DNA of 64,000 nucleotides from Curtobacterium pusillum (GCF_007673235.1 NZ_VDZH01000001.1:673261-737260), one strand, 5' to 3'. Positions 48,893-56,883 are shown, numbered from the stretch's first letter. Translations and numbers: made by a program. Notes: generated from the sequence alone by a model not told the origin.

Positions 48893-49873
48893 ATGCAGAG
48901 TCGCACCCTCGGCCGTACCGGCCGCCCCGTGTCCGTCGTCGGCCTCGGCACCTGGCAGTTCGGCGGCGACTGGGGTCCCGTCTCCGACGCCGACGCGAAC
49001 GCCGTCATGGACGCGTCCGTCGAGTCCGGCGTGACCCTCTTCGACACCGCCGACGTCTACGGAGACGGCCGCAGCGAACAGCTGATCGGCGCCTGGCGGA
49101 CGGCGAACCCCGACGTCCCGCTGACGATCACGACGAAGATGGGTCGGCGAGCCGAGCAGGTCCCTGCGAACTACGTCGCCGCCAACTTCCGCGAGTGGGT
49201 CGACCGCTCCCGCCGGAACCTCGGGCAGGACACCCTCGACCTCGTCCAGCTGCACTGCCCACCGACCGCGGTCGTCGAGGACGACGCGGTCCACGACGCC
49301 CTCGACGCACTGGTCGCCGACGGCTCCGTCGCCGCCTACGGCGTCAGCGTCGAGACCGCCGACCAGGCGCTCGCCGCGATCGCCCGCCCGGGCGTCGCGA
49401 CGGTCCAGATCATCCTCAACGCGTTCCGTCTCAAGCCGCTGGACCGCGTGCTGCCGGCCGCCCTGGAGGCACGGGTCGGCATCCTCGCGCGCGTCCCGTT
49501 GGCCTCGGGGCTGCTGTCCGGCAAGTACACGGCGGAGACCTCGTTCGCCGAGGTCGACCACCGCAACTACAACCGGCACGGCGAGGCCTTCGACCAGGGC
49601 GAGACGTTCAGCGGCGTCGACTTCGAGGACGGCGTCCGCGCCGCCCAGGCGTTCGCGGCGGCCCTGCCCGAGGGTGTCTCGGTGCCGCAGGCCGCGCTCG
49701 CGTGGATCATCGCGCAGGACGGTGTGACCGCCGCGATCCCGGGAGCCCGCAACCCGTCGCAGGCGCGCTCGAACGCCGGCGCCGGTGACCTGCCCGAGGT
49801 CCCGGGGCTCGACGAGACGGTGCGCGAGCTCTACGACGAGTGGTTCCGCGCCAGCGTGCACGACAAGTGGTGA
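48893..49873 (+). CDS. Aldo/keto reductase
   Basis: 326 residues. GRTGRPVSVVGLGTWQFGG opens the barrel; the catalytic tetrad is seen as D in LFDTADVYGDGRSEQLIG (Asp and Tyr), K in TITTKMGRR and H in VQLHCPP. GARNPSQARSNAGA near the end binds the NADPH phosphate. Substrate unknown. ATG 48893 is set by the -10 box at seven bases; the stop overlaps the next gene (GTGA). Confidence 0.93.
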   Translation: MQSRTLGRTGRPVSVVGLGTWQFGGDWGPVSDADANAVMDASVESGVTLFDTADVYGDGRSEQLIGAWRTANPDVPLTITTKMGRRAEQVPANYVAANFREWVDRSRRNLGQDTLDLVQLHCPPTAVVEDDAVHDALDALVADGSVAAYGVSVETADQALAAIARPGVATVQIILNAFRLKPLDRVLPAALEARVGILARVPLASGLLSGKYTAETSFAEVDHRNYNRHGEAFDQGETFSGVDFEDGVRAAQAFAAALPEGVSVPQAALAWIIAQDGVTAAIPGARNPSQARSNAGAGDLPEVPGLDETVRELYDEWFRASVHDKW

Positions 49874-50430
49874 AGCCGGCGGTCGTCGGGCTGGCGCTGA
49901 CGGTGCTCACCGTCCTCGCGCTGCTCGTCGGCGGGACGAGCCCGTCAGGCGGGACGACCGCGTCCGCACCCCCGTGGCCGGCACCGACCGACCTGTCCGA
50001 GCGCGCCGACGCAGCAGGGCTCCGGAACGTGTGGGGCGAGCGGCTCGCCGAGCACGTCCACACCCACCTGACGATCCTGGACGGAGACGAGCGCGTCACC
50101 GTGCCGGCGAACATCGGGCACTCGGACCGGGAACGGTTCGCGGCGCAGCTCCACACGCACGACACCTCGGGCATCCTGCACGTCGAGTCGCCGACCCGGG
50201 AGTCGTTCACGCTCGGACAGTTCTTCGACGAGTGGGGCGTCCCGCTGACCGCCTGGCACGTCGGCGGTCTCCGCGGTGAACTGACGGTGTGGGTCGACGG
50301 CCGCCGGTACCTCGGCGACCCGCGCTCGATCGACCTGGCGAACCGACGTGAGATCGTGCTCGACGTGACCACTATCGGCGAGGTCCCGCGTCGGCCCGCA
50401 GCCTTCGACTGGCCCCCGCAGTACCGCTGA
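49870..50430 (+). CDS. Conserved membrane-anchored protein with His-rich THVHTH-like domain
   Basis: 186 residues. An N-terminal membrane helix (VVGLALTVLTVLALLVGG) precedes an extracellular domain with HVHTHLTILDGDERVTVPANIG, LHTHDTSGILHVESPTRESFTLGQFFDEWGVPLT and LTVWVDGRRYLGDPRSIDL. The same His-rich pattern occurs in uncharacterised proteins of actinobacteria and Chloroflexi, and the spaced histidines look like a metal or haem site. Coupled to the aldo/keto reductase by GTGA. Function unknown. Confidence 0.8.
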   Translation: MKPAVVGLALTVLTVLALLVGGTSPSGGTTASAPPWPAPTDLSERADAAGLRNVWGERLAEHVHTHLTILDGDERVTVPANIGHSDRERFAAQLHTHDTSGILHVESPTRESFTLGQFFDEWGVPLTAWHVGGLRGELTVWVDGRRYLGDPRSIDLANRREIVLDVTTIGEVPRRPAAFDWPPQYR

Positions 50431-50449
50431 GGTCCGCCGCACCGTCGCG

Positions 50450-50455
50450 TAGCCT
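50450..50455 (+). promoter_or_regulatory. -10 box (TAGCCT) of the holo-ACP synthase gene, leaderless type
   Basis: TAGCCT, six bases (GCTGCC) before the GTG at 50462. Confidence 0.6.
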
Positions 50456-50461
50456 GCTGCC

Positions 50462-50839
50462 GTGACCACCATCCGGACCGGGACCGACCTCGCCGCCGTG
50501 GAGGACGTCATCGCCGGGATCACCGCGCACGGCGAGCGCTACCTGTCCCGCGTGTTCACCGCCCGCGAGCGTGCCGACGCCGGCGACGACCCCGAGCGCC
50601 TCGCCGCGCGGTTCGCCGGCAAGGAGGCGGTGCTGAAGCTCCTCCGGCCCGCGGCCACCGACGCCGTCCCCCTGACCGACGTCGCGATCGTGCACGACAC
50701 CGTCGGCGCCCCCGTGGTCGAGCTCACCGGACGCGCCGCGGAGCTCGCGAACCGGATCGGCTGCGACACCATCGCGATCTCGCTCTCCCACGAGCGCGGG
50801 CTCGCCCTCGCGACGGCGGTCGCCCTCACCGCCTCCTGA
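50462..50839 (+). CDS. acpS: Holo-[acyl-carrier-protein] synthase (AcpS-type phosphopantetheinyl transferase)
   Basis: 125 residues, the usual AcpS length. GTDLAAVEDV (first Mg-binding Asp), FTARERADAGDDPERLAARFAGKEAVLKLL (the FAxKEAxxK motif) and ISLSHERGLALATAVA are all present. It transfers 4'-phosphopantetheine from CoA to carrier-protein serines. It stands directly before the carrier-protein operon at 51117, which it may serve as well as the fatty-acid ACP. Confidence 0.9.
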   Translation: MTTIRTGTDLAAVEDVIAGITAHGERYLSRVFTARERADAGDDPERLAARFAGKEAVLKLLRPAATDAVPLTDVAIVHDTVGAPVVELTGRAAELANRIGCDTIAISLSHERGLALATAVALTAS

Positions 50840-50861
50840 CGCCCTGGGGCCGCCCCGGGGC

Positions 50862-50905
50862 GGACGGGAGGCACGGTGCGGGGCCGCCCCGCGCCTCCAG
50901 GCCGG
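50862..50905. repeat. Dispersed hairpin repeat, copy 9
   Basis: GGACGGGAGGCACGGTGCGG with CCCCGCGCCTCCAGGCCGG; G/A and A/G mismatches in the outer arm. It begins 23 bases after the acpS stop. Confidence 0.8.
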
Positions 50906-50952
50906 CGGGAACGCGCGTTCCTTCCCATCGCGCGCGACCTGGGATGCCGAAT

Positions 50953-51010
50953 CGCGCGTAGTGAGCAAGAAGGAACTGCTCCCTACGCGCGGAACGGCCA
51001 CCTACGCGCG
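50953..51010. promoter_or_regulatory. Hairpin and repeated CTACGCGCG elements before the carrier-protein operon
   Basis: CGCGCGTAG (50953-50961) and CTACGCGCG (50983-50991) enclose GAGCA...TGCTC, giving a long stem with a nine-base purine-rich loop; a third copy of CTACGCGCG follows at 51002-51010. The copies face each other or repeat 19 bases apart, as operator half-sites do. The promoter of the operon starts about 95 bases further on. Role unknown. Confidence 0.5.
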
Positions 51011-51103
51011 AGACGGCACCCCGCCTGTACGCCCACACAGCCCCACGACGGTGCGTGCGGTTTCGCGCACCCGCACAGCGGTTTTCCGGGCCACCGTCCT
51101 CCT

Positions 51104-51109
51104 TATGGT
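51104..51109 (+). promoter_or_regulatory. -10 box (TATGGT) of the carrier-protein operon, leaderless type
   Basis: TATGGT, seven bases (TGCGGAC) before ATG 51117. This spacing selects ATG 51117 over in-frame upstream starts at 51105 and 50961. Confidence 0.55.
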
Positions 51110-51116
51110 TGCGGAC

Positions 51117-51404
51117 ATGGACCAGGACCCGACCACCTCCGCGACCCCCGTCGCACTCGCCGACCCGACGACCGAACAGGCCGTCCGACGCGCACTCGCT
51201 GACCACGGGCGCCTCACCGTCGACGCCATGGACGTGGCCTCGATCGCCGACCTCTACGCGCTCGGGCTGACCTCGCACGCGACCGTGAACGTCATGCTCG
51301 CGGTGGAGAACGACCTCGACGTGGAGTTCCCGGACTCGGTGCTGAACCGCTCGACGTTCGCGACCGTGGAGTCGATCGTGGCTGCCGCGGAGCTGGCGCA
51401 GTGA
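51117..51404 (+). CDS. Stand-alone acyl/aminoacyl carrier protein
   Basis: 95 residues. The phosphopantetheine serine is in LYALGLTSHATVNVMLAVENDLDVEFP (S53; LTS rather than the DSL of fatty-acid ACP). The rest fits the four-helix carrier fold. This LTSxAxVxxM variant is typical of carrier proteins paired with amino acid:[carrier protein] ligases, and such a ligase is two genes downstream. It overlaps the next gene (GTGA). The true fatty-acid ACP is at 62988. Confidence 0.88.
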   Translation: MDQDPTTSATPVALADPTTEQAVRRALADHGRLTVDAMDVASIADLYALGLTSHATVNVMLAVENDLDVEFPDSVLNRSTFATVESIVAAAELAQ

Positions 51405-52609
51405 TCGCGCCGGTCCTCGAACGCCGCGAACCGCGGACCGCTCCGACCGCGCCGGAGCCGGCGAAGGACCGTTTCGCTGCTCGCACCGCACTCGTGGCGG
51501 ACATCGCCGCGCGCTTCGCCGACGAGGTCGACCGCGACGCTCGTCCCCCGCGCGAGGCGATCGCCGCCATGAAGGAGCACGGGCTCCTCGCCGCCGCGGT
51601 CCCGACCGAGCTCGGGGGCGAGGGCGCGACCCTCGCCGAGCTGTCCGTCATCGCGACCGAACTCGGGCGGTCCTGCGCCGCCACGGCGATGGTCTTCGCG
51701 ATGCACCAGGGCCAGGTGATGGCGCTGTGGCGGCACGGCGGTGCGTCGTGCGGTGTCACGGCGATGATCGAGGCGGTGCGGGCCGGAGCGCTCGTCGCCT
51801 CGTCCACCACCGAGCGCGGCATCGGCGGCGACGCCCGACGGAGCACCTGCGCGATCGAGCCGGACGCAGCAGGACGGATCCGGCTCCGCAAGGACGCGCC
51901 CGTGATCTCGTACGCGACCGAGGCCGACGCCGTCTTCGTCACCGCTCGTCGGAGCGTCGACGCCGCGGCCTCCGACCAGCGACTCGTGATCTGCCTGCCA
52001 TCGGAGACCACGCTGACGCAGACCTCGACGTGGGACACCCTCGGGCTCCGCGGCACGTGCAGCAACGGCTGGACGCTCGACGCCGAGACCCACGAGGACA
52101 ACGTTCTCCGCGACGACTACGCCACGATCTCGGCCCGCACGGTCCTGCCGGTCTCGCACGTGCTCTGGGCGTCGGTGTGGCTCGGCATCGCCGCCGACGC
52201 CGCCGACCGTGGACGTCGTGCGGTCCGGAAGCAGGCACGTGCCGCGGTCGGGCAGACGCCGCCCGGCGCGCTCCGGCTCGCCGAGCTCCTCGTCGACCTG
52301 CAGGCGCTCGCGGACACGGTCCGTCACGCTGCGGCCCGGTTCGACGCCGTCGCCGACGACGGCGCGGTCCTCGAGTCGAGCAGCTTCGCCCTCGCGGCCA
52401 ACGCACTCAAGATCGGTGCCTCCGAACGGGTCACCGACCTCGTCACCAAGGCGATGCGGATCGTCGGCATCGCCGGCTTCGCCGCCACCGGACCGCTCAG
52501 CGTGGCCCGGCACCTCCGAGACGCCCACGGGGCCGCCGTCATGGTGAGCAACGACCGTCTCCTCCAGAACGACGCCGGACTGGCACTCATGACCGGAGCA
52601 ATCCTGTGA
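51401..52609 (+). CDS. Acyl-CoA dehydrogenase-family flavoprotein of the carrier-protein operon
   Basis: 402 residues. N-terminal helical domain (DIAARFADEVDRDARPPREAIAAMKEHGLLAAAVPTELGGEGATLAELSVIATELGRSCAATAMVFAMHQGQ), middle domain with TTERGIGGDARRSTCAIEPDA, and C-terminal helices (FALAANALKIGASERVTDLVTKAMRIVGIAGFAATGPLSVARHLRDAHGAAVMVSNDRLL). The catalytic Glu of the usual acyl-CoA enzymes is not evident at its normal place. By position it may oxidise the aminoacyl thioester on the carrier protein, as prolyl-carrier dehydrogenases do; that is inference. GTGA overlaps on both sides. Confidence 0.88.
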   Translation: MIAPVLERREPRTAPTAPEPAKDRFAARTALVADIAARFADEVDRDARPPREAIAAMKEHGLLAAAVPTELGGEGATLAELSVIATELGRSCAATAMVFAMHQGQVMALWRHGGASCGVTAMIEAVRAGALVASSTTERGIGGDARRSTCAIEPDAAGRIRLRKDAPVISYATEADAVFVTARRSVDAAASDQRLVICLPSETTLTQTSTWDTLGLRGTCSNGWTLDAETHEDNVLRDDYATISARTVLPVSHVLWASVWLGIAADAADRGRRAVRKQARAAVGQTPPGALRLAELLVDLQALADTVRHAAARFDAVADDGAVLESSSFALAANALKIGASERVTDLVTKAMRIVGIAGFAATGPLSVARHLRDAHGAAVMVSNDRLLQNDAGLALMTGAIL

Positions 52610-53580
52610 CCATCACCGAACACCCCACGACCGCCCCCGCCGACACCGCCGTCGCCGACTCCGCCGCTGCCCTCGACGCCGCTCGGGCCGCCCTGCGCGC
52701 ACGACTGCTCGCCGACGGCGTCCTCATCGACCTCGGTTCCCCCGGCCTCTACGGGCGGACCGGCGTCTTCGAGCGCGTGTACACGGCCGTCGACGCCGCC
52801 GCCGTCCGGAGCCAGCACGACCTCGACGCCGAGGTCCTCCGCTTCCCGCCGGTCGAGCCCCTCGCCGCGTTCGAACGCACCGACTACATCGCGTCCTTCC
52901 CGGACCTCGCCGCGTCGATCTCCGGGTTCACCGGCGACGACCGCACCCACCGCGCACTCCTGGCAGCCCGGGAGCGCGGCGAACGCTGGGAGTCCTTCCT
53001 GCAGCCGGCCGACCTGATGCTCACCCCGGCCGTCTGCCACCCGGTCTACGGACTCGTCGGCGACACCGTCCCGCAGGAGGGCCGCTCCTTCGACATCGTC
53101 GGCGACTCCTTCCGTCGCGAGCCGTCGCTCGACCCGATGCGCCTGCAGGCCTTCCACATGCACGAGTTCGTGCACATCGGCACCCCGGCGTCCGCCGAGG
53201 CACACCGTGACGGCCGGATCCCGATGATGCGCGCGCTGCTCGAGTCGTTCGGGCTCGCGATCGACGTCGTCCCCGCGAACGACCCCTTCTTCGGTCGCGT
53301 CGGGCAGATGCTCGCGCGCAACCAGGTCGAGCAGTCCCTCAAGTTCGAGTTCGTCACCCCGGTGTACGGCCCCGACCACGAGCCGACGGCGATCAGCTCG
53401 GCGAACCTGCACGAGGACCACTTCGGCACGTCGTTCGGCATCCGGACCGCGGACGGCGCGGTCGCACACAGCGCCTGCCTCGCCTTCGGCCTGGAGCGGA
53501 TCACGATCGCCCTCTTCGCCGCGCACGGCACCGACCCCGACACGTGGCCGACGGAGGTCCGCACGGCCCTCGCGCTGTGA
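52606..53580 (+). CDS. Amino acid:[carrier protein] ligase (seryl-tRNA-synthetase-like)
   Basis: 324 residues. It is a class II synthetase catalytic core without a tRNA-binding arm. Zinc ligands C144 (TPAVCHPVYG), E187 (FHMHEFVHIGTP) and C291 (SACLAFGLERI) keep the Cys/Glu/Cys spacing known from Bradyrhizobium and Agrobacterium enzymes of this family. VVPANDPFFGRVGQMLARNQVEQSLKFEF and ANLHEDHFGTSFGI are further signatures; FGLERI is motif 3. These ligases activate a small amino acid with ATP and load it on a carrier protein instead of tRNA. The adjacent carrier protein is the natural partner. Amino acid preference cannot be read. Confidence 0.92.
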   Translation: MTITEHPTTAPADTAVADSAAALDAARAALRARLLADGVLIDLGSPGLYGRTGVFERVYTAVDAAAVRSQHDLDAEVLRFPPVEPLAAFERTDYIASFPDLAASISGFTGDDRTHRALLAARERGERWESFLQPADLMLTPAVCHPVYGLVGDTVPQEGRSFDIVGDSFRREPSLDPMRLQAFHMHEFVHIGTPASAEAHRDGRIPMMRALLESFGLAIDVVPANDPFFGRVGQMLARNQVEQSLKFEFVTPVYGPDHEPTAISSANLHEDHFGTSFGIRTADGAVAHSACLAFGLERITIALFAAHGTDPDTWPTEVRTALAL

Positions 53581-55163
53581 GCACGCACCACGGCTGGTCG
53601 GGATCGCCCGCCCTCCGCGTGGCGGTGCAGCTGCCGCGCGCGGCGCGCGCGGGCGTCGTGATCTGCCCACCGCTCGGGCAGGAGGGCATCATCGCGTACC
53701 GCACGCTGCGCCTGCTGGCGGACGGCCTGGAGGCGCGTGGCGTGGCCTCGGTGCGCTACGACCCGTCCGGACGTGGAGACGCCGCGCCCGACACGCGTCC
53801 GGACGCGCAGGTCAGGTCGGCTGAGCACGCCGCAGCGCTGCTGCGGTCCGCCGGCGTCGAGCACGTGACGTTCGTCGGGCTCGCGTCGGCGGCGCTCGTC
53901 GCTGCCGCGGCGGCAGCGGACGGCGACGGTCTCGTCGTCTGGGACGCCCCGGCCTCCGGCCGTGCGTGGCTGCGCGGGCAGCGTGCCCTCGCTGCCATGA
54001 CGATCGGTCCGGACCGGGTGGTCGACGGCGTCGAGAGCCTGATCGGCATCGACGTGGACCCCGCCGAGGCGGACGAGCTCGCACGCCTGACGTTCGCAGC
54101 CCGACAGGACCCCACGGTGGCGCTCGTGCGCCCCGGCAGTCGTCCGCCGCGCGGGCTCGGCGCGGTCGACACGACCGAGGTGACCGGGAGCGCCGAGCTC
54201 CTCGACGGCTCGAGCCTCGTCGCGGTCATCCCGGGGTCCGCGGTCGAGGCGGTCGTCGCGTGGGTCGACGCCTGGGCCCCGACCACAGCACGCCCCGTCG
54301 CGCCACCGCCCCTGCACGAGGTCCTCGACGTCGACACCCGCGTGTCCGAACGGATCGTGCGCTTCGGCCCGGACGACCTCTTCGCGATCGAGACGGTCGG
54401 CTCCGGCCAGGCCGAGCACGCGCCCGTCGTGGTGCTGCACAACGGCGGCGCCGAACACCGGGTCGGCGTCGCGGACTTCCAGGTCCAGCTCGCCCGGGGT
54501 CTCGCGCGCGACGGCGCCCGGGTCGTCCGGGTTGACCGTCGTGGCACCGGCGAGAGCTCCGCCGTGGCCGCGGACGAACGCGCGCTGTTCTACACGCAGG
54601 AGTGGCTCGACGATCAGTCCGCCGTCCTCGACGCGCTGGCGACCCCGGCCGAGCAACTCGTGCTCGTCGGGATGTGCGCCGGCGCCTGGCTCGCCGGCCG
54701 GGACACCGAGGACCCGCCGCGGCTCGTCGTGGAGATCAGCCCGAACGACTACCGCCGGAACACCGCCCAGCCCGGCACCTACGCGGAGTCCTTCCGCACG
54801 GTCGCCCGTCCGTCACCGCTCCGCCTGCGGGTCCGCGGCTGGTGGAACGCGCTCGTCCCGGAACCGGTGCGCGAGCGCGTGGCCCGACGCGGGAGCCACG
54901 GCGGGGTCATCGGGCACCTGCGGCCGCTCGTCGAGCACGGCACCGACGTCGTCGTCATCGCCGCACCCGAGGACGCCGAGCTGTTCGACCGCCTCGGCGG
55001 TCGTCGTGCCGAACGCCGGTGGTCCGGCGAGGGACGATCCGGCCGACTGCAGGTGGTCCGGGTCGCGGACGGCGACCACGCCATGTTCTCCCCCGTGATG
55101 CGCGAGGCGACCCTCGCCGAGGTGCGCTCGCGCGTCGCCGCGGCGTTCCCCGTGCACGCCTGA
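53577..55163 (+). CDS. Tandem alpha/beta-hydrolase protein
   Basis: 528 residues in two hydrolase-like halves. The first (VVICPPLGQEGIIAYRTLRLLADGLEARGVASVRYDPSGRGDA) has its nucleophile elbow degraded (VGLASAALV). The second starts near residue 285 (PVVVLHNGGAEHRVGVADFQVQLARGLARDGARVVRVDRRGTGESS) and has Cys at the elbow (VGMCAGAWLAG), with a late His in VADGDHAMFSP. Related proteins accompany exosortase and thioester systems. It may release or transfer the product from the carrier protein. GTGA overlap with the ligase; last gene of the operon. Confidence 0.85.
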   Translation: MSTHHGWSGSPALRVAVQLPRAARAGVVICPPLGQEGIIAYRTLRLLADGLEARGVASVRYDPSGRGDAAPDTRPDAQVRSAEHAAALLRSAGVEHVTFVGLASAALVAAAAAADGDGLVVWDAPASGRAWLRGQRALAAMTIGPDRVVDGVESLIGIDVDPAEADELARLTFAARQDPTVALVRPGSRPPRGLGAVDTTEVTGSAELLDGSSLVAVIPGSAVEAVVAWVDAWAPTTARPVAPPPLHEVLDVDTRVSERIVRFGPDDLFAIETVGSGQAEHAPVVVLHNGGAEHRVGVADFQVQLARGLARDGARVVRVDRRGTGESSAVAADERALFYTQEWLDDQSAVLDALATPAEQLVLVGMCAGAWLAGRDTEDPPRLVVEISPNDYRRNTAQPGTYAESFRTVARPSPLRLRVRGWWNALVPEPVRERVARRGSHGGVIGHLRPLVEHGTDVVVIAAPEDAELFDRLGGRRAERRWSGEGRSGRLQVVRVADGDHAMFSPVMREATLAEVRSRVAAAFPVHA

Positions 55164-55169
55164 CCGAGG

Positions 55170-56096
55170 TCAGGCGATGCCGAGCACCCGTGCGACGGCG
55201 TCGGGGTGTTCGACGTGCGCGAAGTGCCCGCAGTCGTCGAGCAGCACGGTCCGTACCTGCGGCAGGAGCGCACCCAGGGCGTCGAGGTCCGACACCCGGG
55301 CGAACACGTCGTCCCGTCCGGCGACGGCCGTCACCGGGCAGGTGACCGCGCGCCAGCGGTCGAGGTCGTAGGTGGCCGCTGACCGTGCGGCACCGAGGAA
55401 CGCCGTCGGGCGGAGCTCGTCGACGAAGGCGTCGAGCACGCTCCGGTCCAAGTGCCGCACGTGGGTGAACACCGGCGCGGCCAGGAGCGGGAGCAGCCCC
55501 ACCCGCGCGAGCCCGCGGAGCACCGGCCGAGCCGTCTCCCGCGTCACGGCGAGCCCGGCCCGGAGCAGGGCGAACGCGGGCAGCCGGAGGACGCCGCGCC
55601 AGGGGTGCCGGGCCGCAGCGGCGGTGGCCACCGTCGTGCCCGAGACGAGCGCGACCGAGCGGACGCGTCCGCGAGCGCGCACGGCGAGGTGCATCGCGAC
55701 GAACGCACCCATCGAGTGCCCCACGACGTCGACGGCGTCGATCCCGAGGGCATCGAGCACCGCGGTCAGCACGTCGACCGCCTCGTCGATGCCGAGCGGC
55801 GCAGCGGGCGCCGGCGACGATCCCCAGCCGGGCAGGTCGACCAGCACGAGGCCGCGCCCCGGGACACCCCCGGCGGCCTGCAGCAACGGCGTCCACGTCG
55901 ACCACGACCCCGCGACGCCGTGCAGGAGCAGCATCGGGTCGGAGCCGACCCGGTGGTGGACGACGACGGGACCGACGCCGGTCGGCACGACCGTCCGGGC
56001 GAGGGACCACCTGCCGGGGTCCGCGGACACCGGGAAGGGTGCGTAGGGGTCGACGGCGACCACGCGCTCGCGCGATCCCGTGCCGATGGCGTGCAC
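55170..56096 (-). CDS. Alpha/beta-hydrolase fold protein
   Basis: 308 residues. LLLHGVAGSWSTWTPLLQAAGG (oxyanion region), nucleophile elbow GHSMGAF, an Asp in TAVAGRDDVFARVSDL and His in DDCGHFAHVEHPDAVARVLGIA give a complete triad, unlike the convergent two-domain protein. GTG 56096 gets a GGAGG site from a half copy of the dispersed repeat; GTG 56063 is an alternative. Convergent with the carrier-protein operon (6 bases between stops). Substrate unknown. Confidence 0.9.
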   Translation of the reverse strand: MHAIGTGSRERVVAVDPYAPFPVSADPGRWSLARTVVPTGVGPVVVHHRVGSDPMLLLHGVAGSWSTWTPLLQAAGGVPGRGLVLVDLPGWGSSPAPAAPLGIDEAVDVLTAVLDALGIDAVDVVGHSMGAFVAMHLAVRARGRVRSVALVSGTTVATAAAARHPWRGVLRLPAFALLRAGLAVTRETARPVLRGLARVGLLPLLAAPVFTHVRHLDRSVLDAFVDELRPTAFLGAARSAATYDLDRWRAVTCPVTAVAGRDDVFARVSDLDALGALLPQVRTVLLDDCGHFAHVEHPDAVARVLGIA

Positions 56097-56113
56097 CGTG
56101 CCTCCAGTCCGTC
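56093..56113. repeat. Dispersed hairpin repeat, half copy
   Basis: Only one arm, GCACCGTGCCTCCAGTCC, is present. In the minus direction it supplies GGAGG four bases before the GTG start of the hydrolase gene, the only copy in the window that lies at a 5' end. Confidence 0.65.
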
Positions 56114-56148
56114 CGACGCGTCAGCGTCTGCCGGAGGGATTCGGAACG

Positions 56149-56637
56149 CTAGCCGACGGGGACTGGTGCGGTGCAGGCGGCGAGCCGGTCGAGGGCAGCC
56201 CTGTACTCCGTGACGTCCCGGGCGACGCCCGGCTCGGAGATGATCGACGCCTTGATACGGCCCTGCACGTCGATCACGAAGGTCGCGCGCGTGGCGAAGC
56301 CCTTCTTCTCGAGGAACACGCCGTACTCCTTGGACACGGCACCGTGCGGCCAGAAGTCGGCGAGCAGTTCGAAGTCGTAGCCGTTGGACTCGGCGAACGA
56401 CCGCAGCGTCGCCTTCGAGTCGACCGAGATACCGATGAGCTCGACCCGCTGGTCCTGGAACATCGCGATGTTGTCCTGCAGGGCGCAGAGCTCGTTCGTG
56501 CACGTGGACGAGAACGCGAGCGGGAAGAAGACGAGGGCGACCGGGCGGGAACCGCGGAAGTCGCTGAGGCGGACGTGCTCACCGAACTGGTTCGGGAGTT
56601 CGAAGTCCGGCGCGAGTGAGCCGATCTCCAGTGCCAT
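56149..56637 (-). CDS. Peroxiredoxin, AhpE-like (AhpC/TSA family)
   Basis: 162 residues. [51 protein letters not shown] contains the peroxidatic Cys in STCTNELC, and a second Cys in LCAL. The layout fits the actinobacterial AhpE/BCP-like class that detoxifies hydroperoxides. ATG 56637 is canonical, although its ribosome site is weak (AAGAAG). Divergent from aceE. Confidence 0.92.
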   Translation of the reverse strand: MALEIGSLAPDFELPNQFGEHVRLSDFRGSRPVALVFFPLAFSSTCTNELCALQDNIAMFQDQRVELIGISVDSKATLRSFAESNGYDFELLADFWPHGAVSKEYGVFLEKKGFATRATFVIDVQGRIKASIISEPGVARDVTEYRAALDRLAACTAPVPVG

Positions 56638-56792
56638 CAGTGCGTTGCTTCTTCCTCGGGCGTGGGGTGTGCCCGGTGTCCTCGCGCACGCACGGGTCGC
56701 GTGTGCACGATCGGCAATCGTACGCCGACGCGTCGTGAATGCAAGCACCGGTCACGTTGCGCTCCGTCAGGTGACTCGTCGGTGGTGGGGCC

Positions 56793-56848
56793 TAGAGTGG
56801 ACTGCGGTTCCCACCGCCGGTCGCGACCCGATCGATCGGTGGACCACC
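56793..56848 (+). promoter_or_regulatory. Promoter and palindrome of aceE
   Basis: TAGAGT (56793-56798) is a clear -10 box and gives a leader of roughly 80 bases before GTG 56884. Within that leader GGTGG-A-CCACC (56838-56848) is an 11-bp palindrome, near a second CCACC run. It may be an operator or an mRNA hairpin. Confidence 0.5.
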
Positions 56849-56883
56849 TATGTCCACCACCACGAGAACGAACGAGGTCAAGG

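Noticed and set aside
45661..49788. A 1375-codon open frame on the plus strand
   Set aside because: Antisense or out of frame to five well-supported genes; shadow-type sequence.
50961..51116. Longer N-terminus for the carrier protein (start MSKKELL)
   Set aside because: It would begin inside a hairpin, add an unlike Arg-rich stretch, and ignore the leaderless promoter at 51104.
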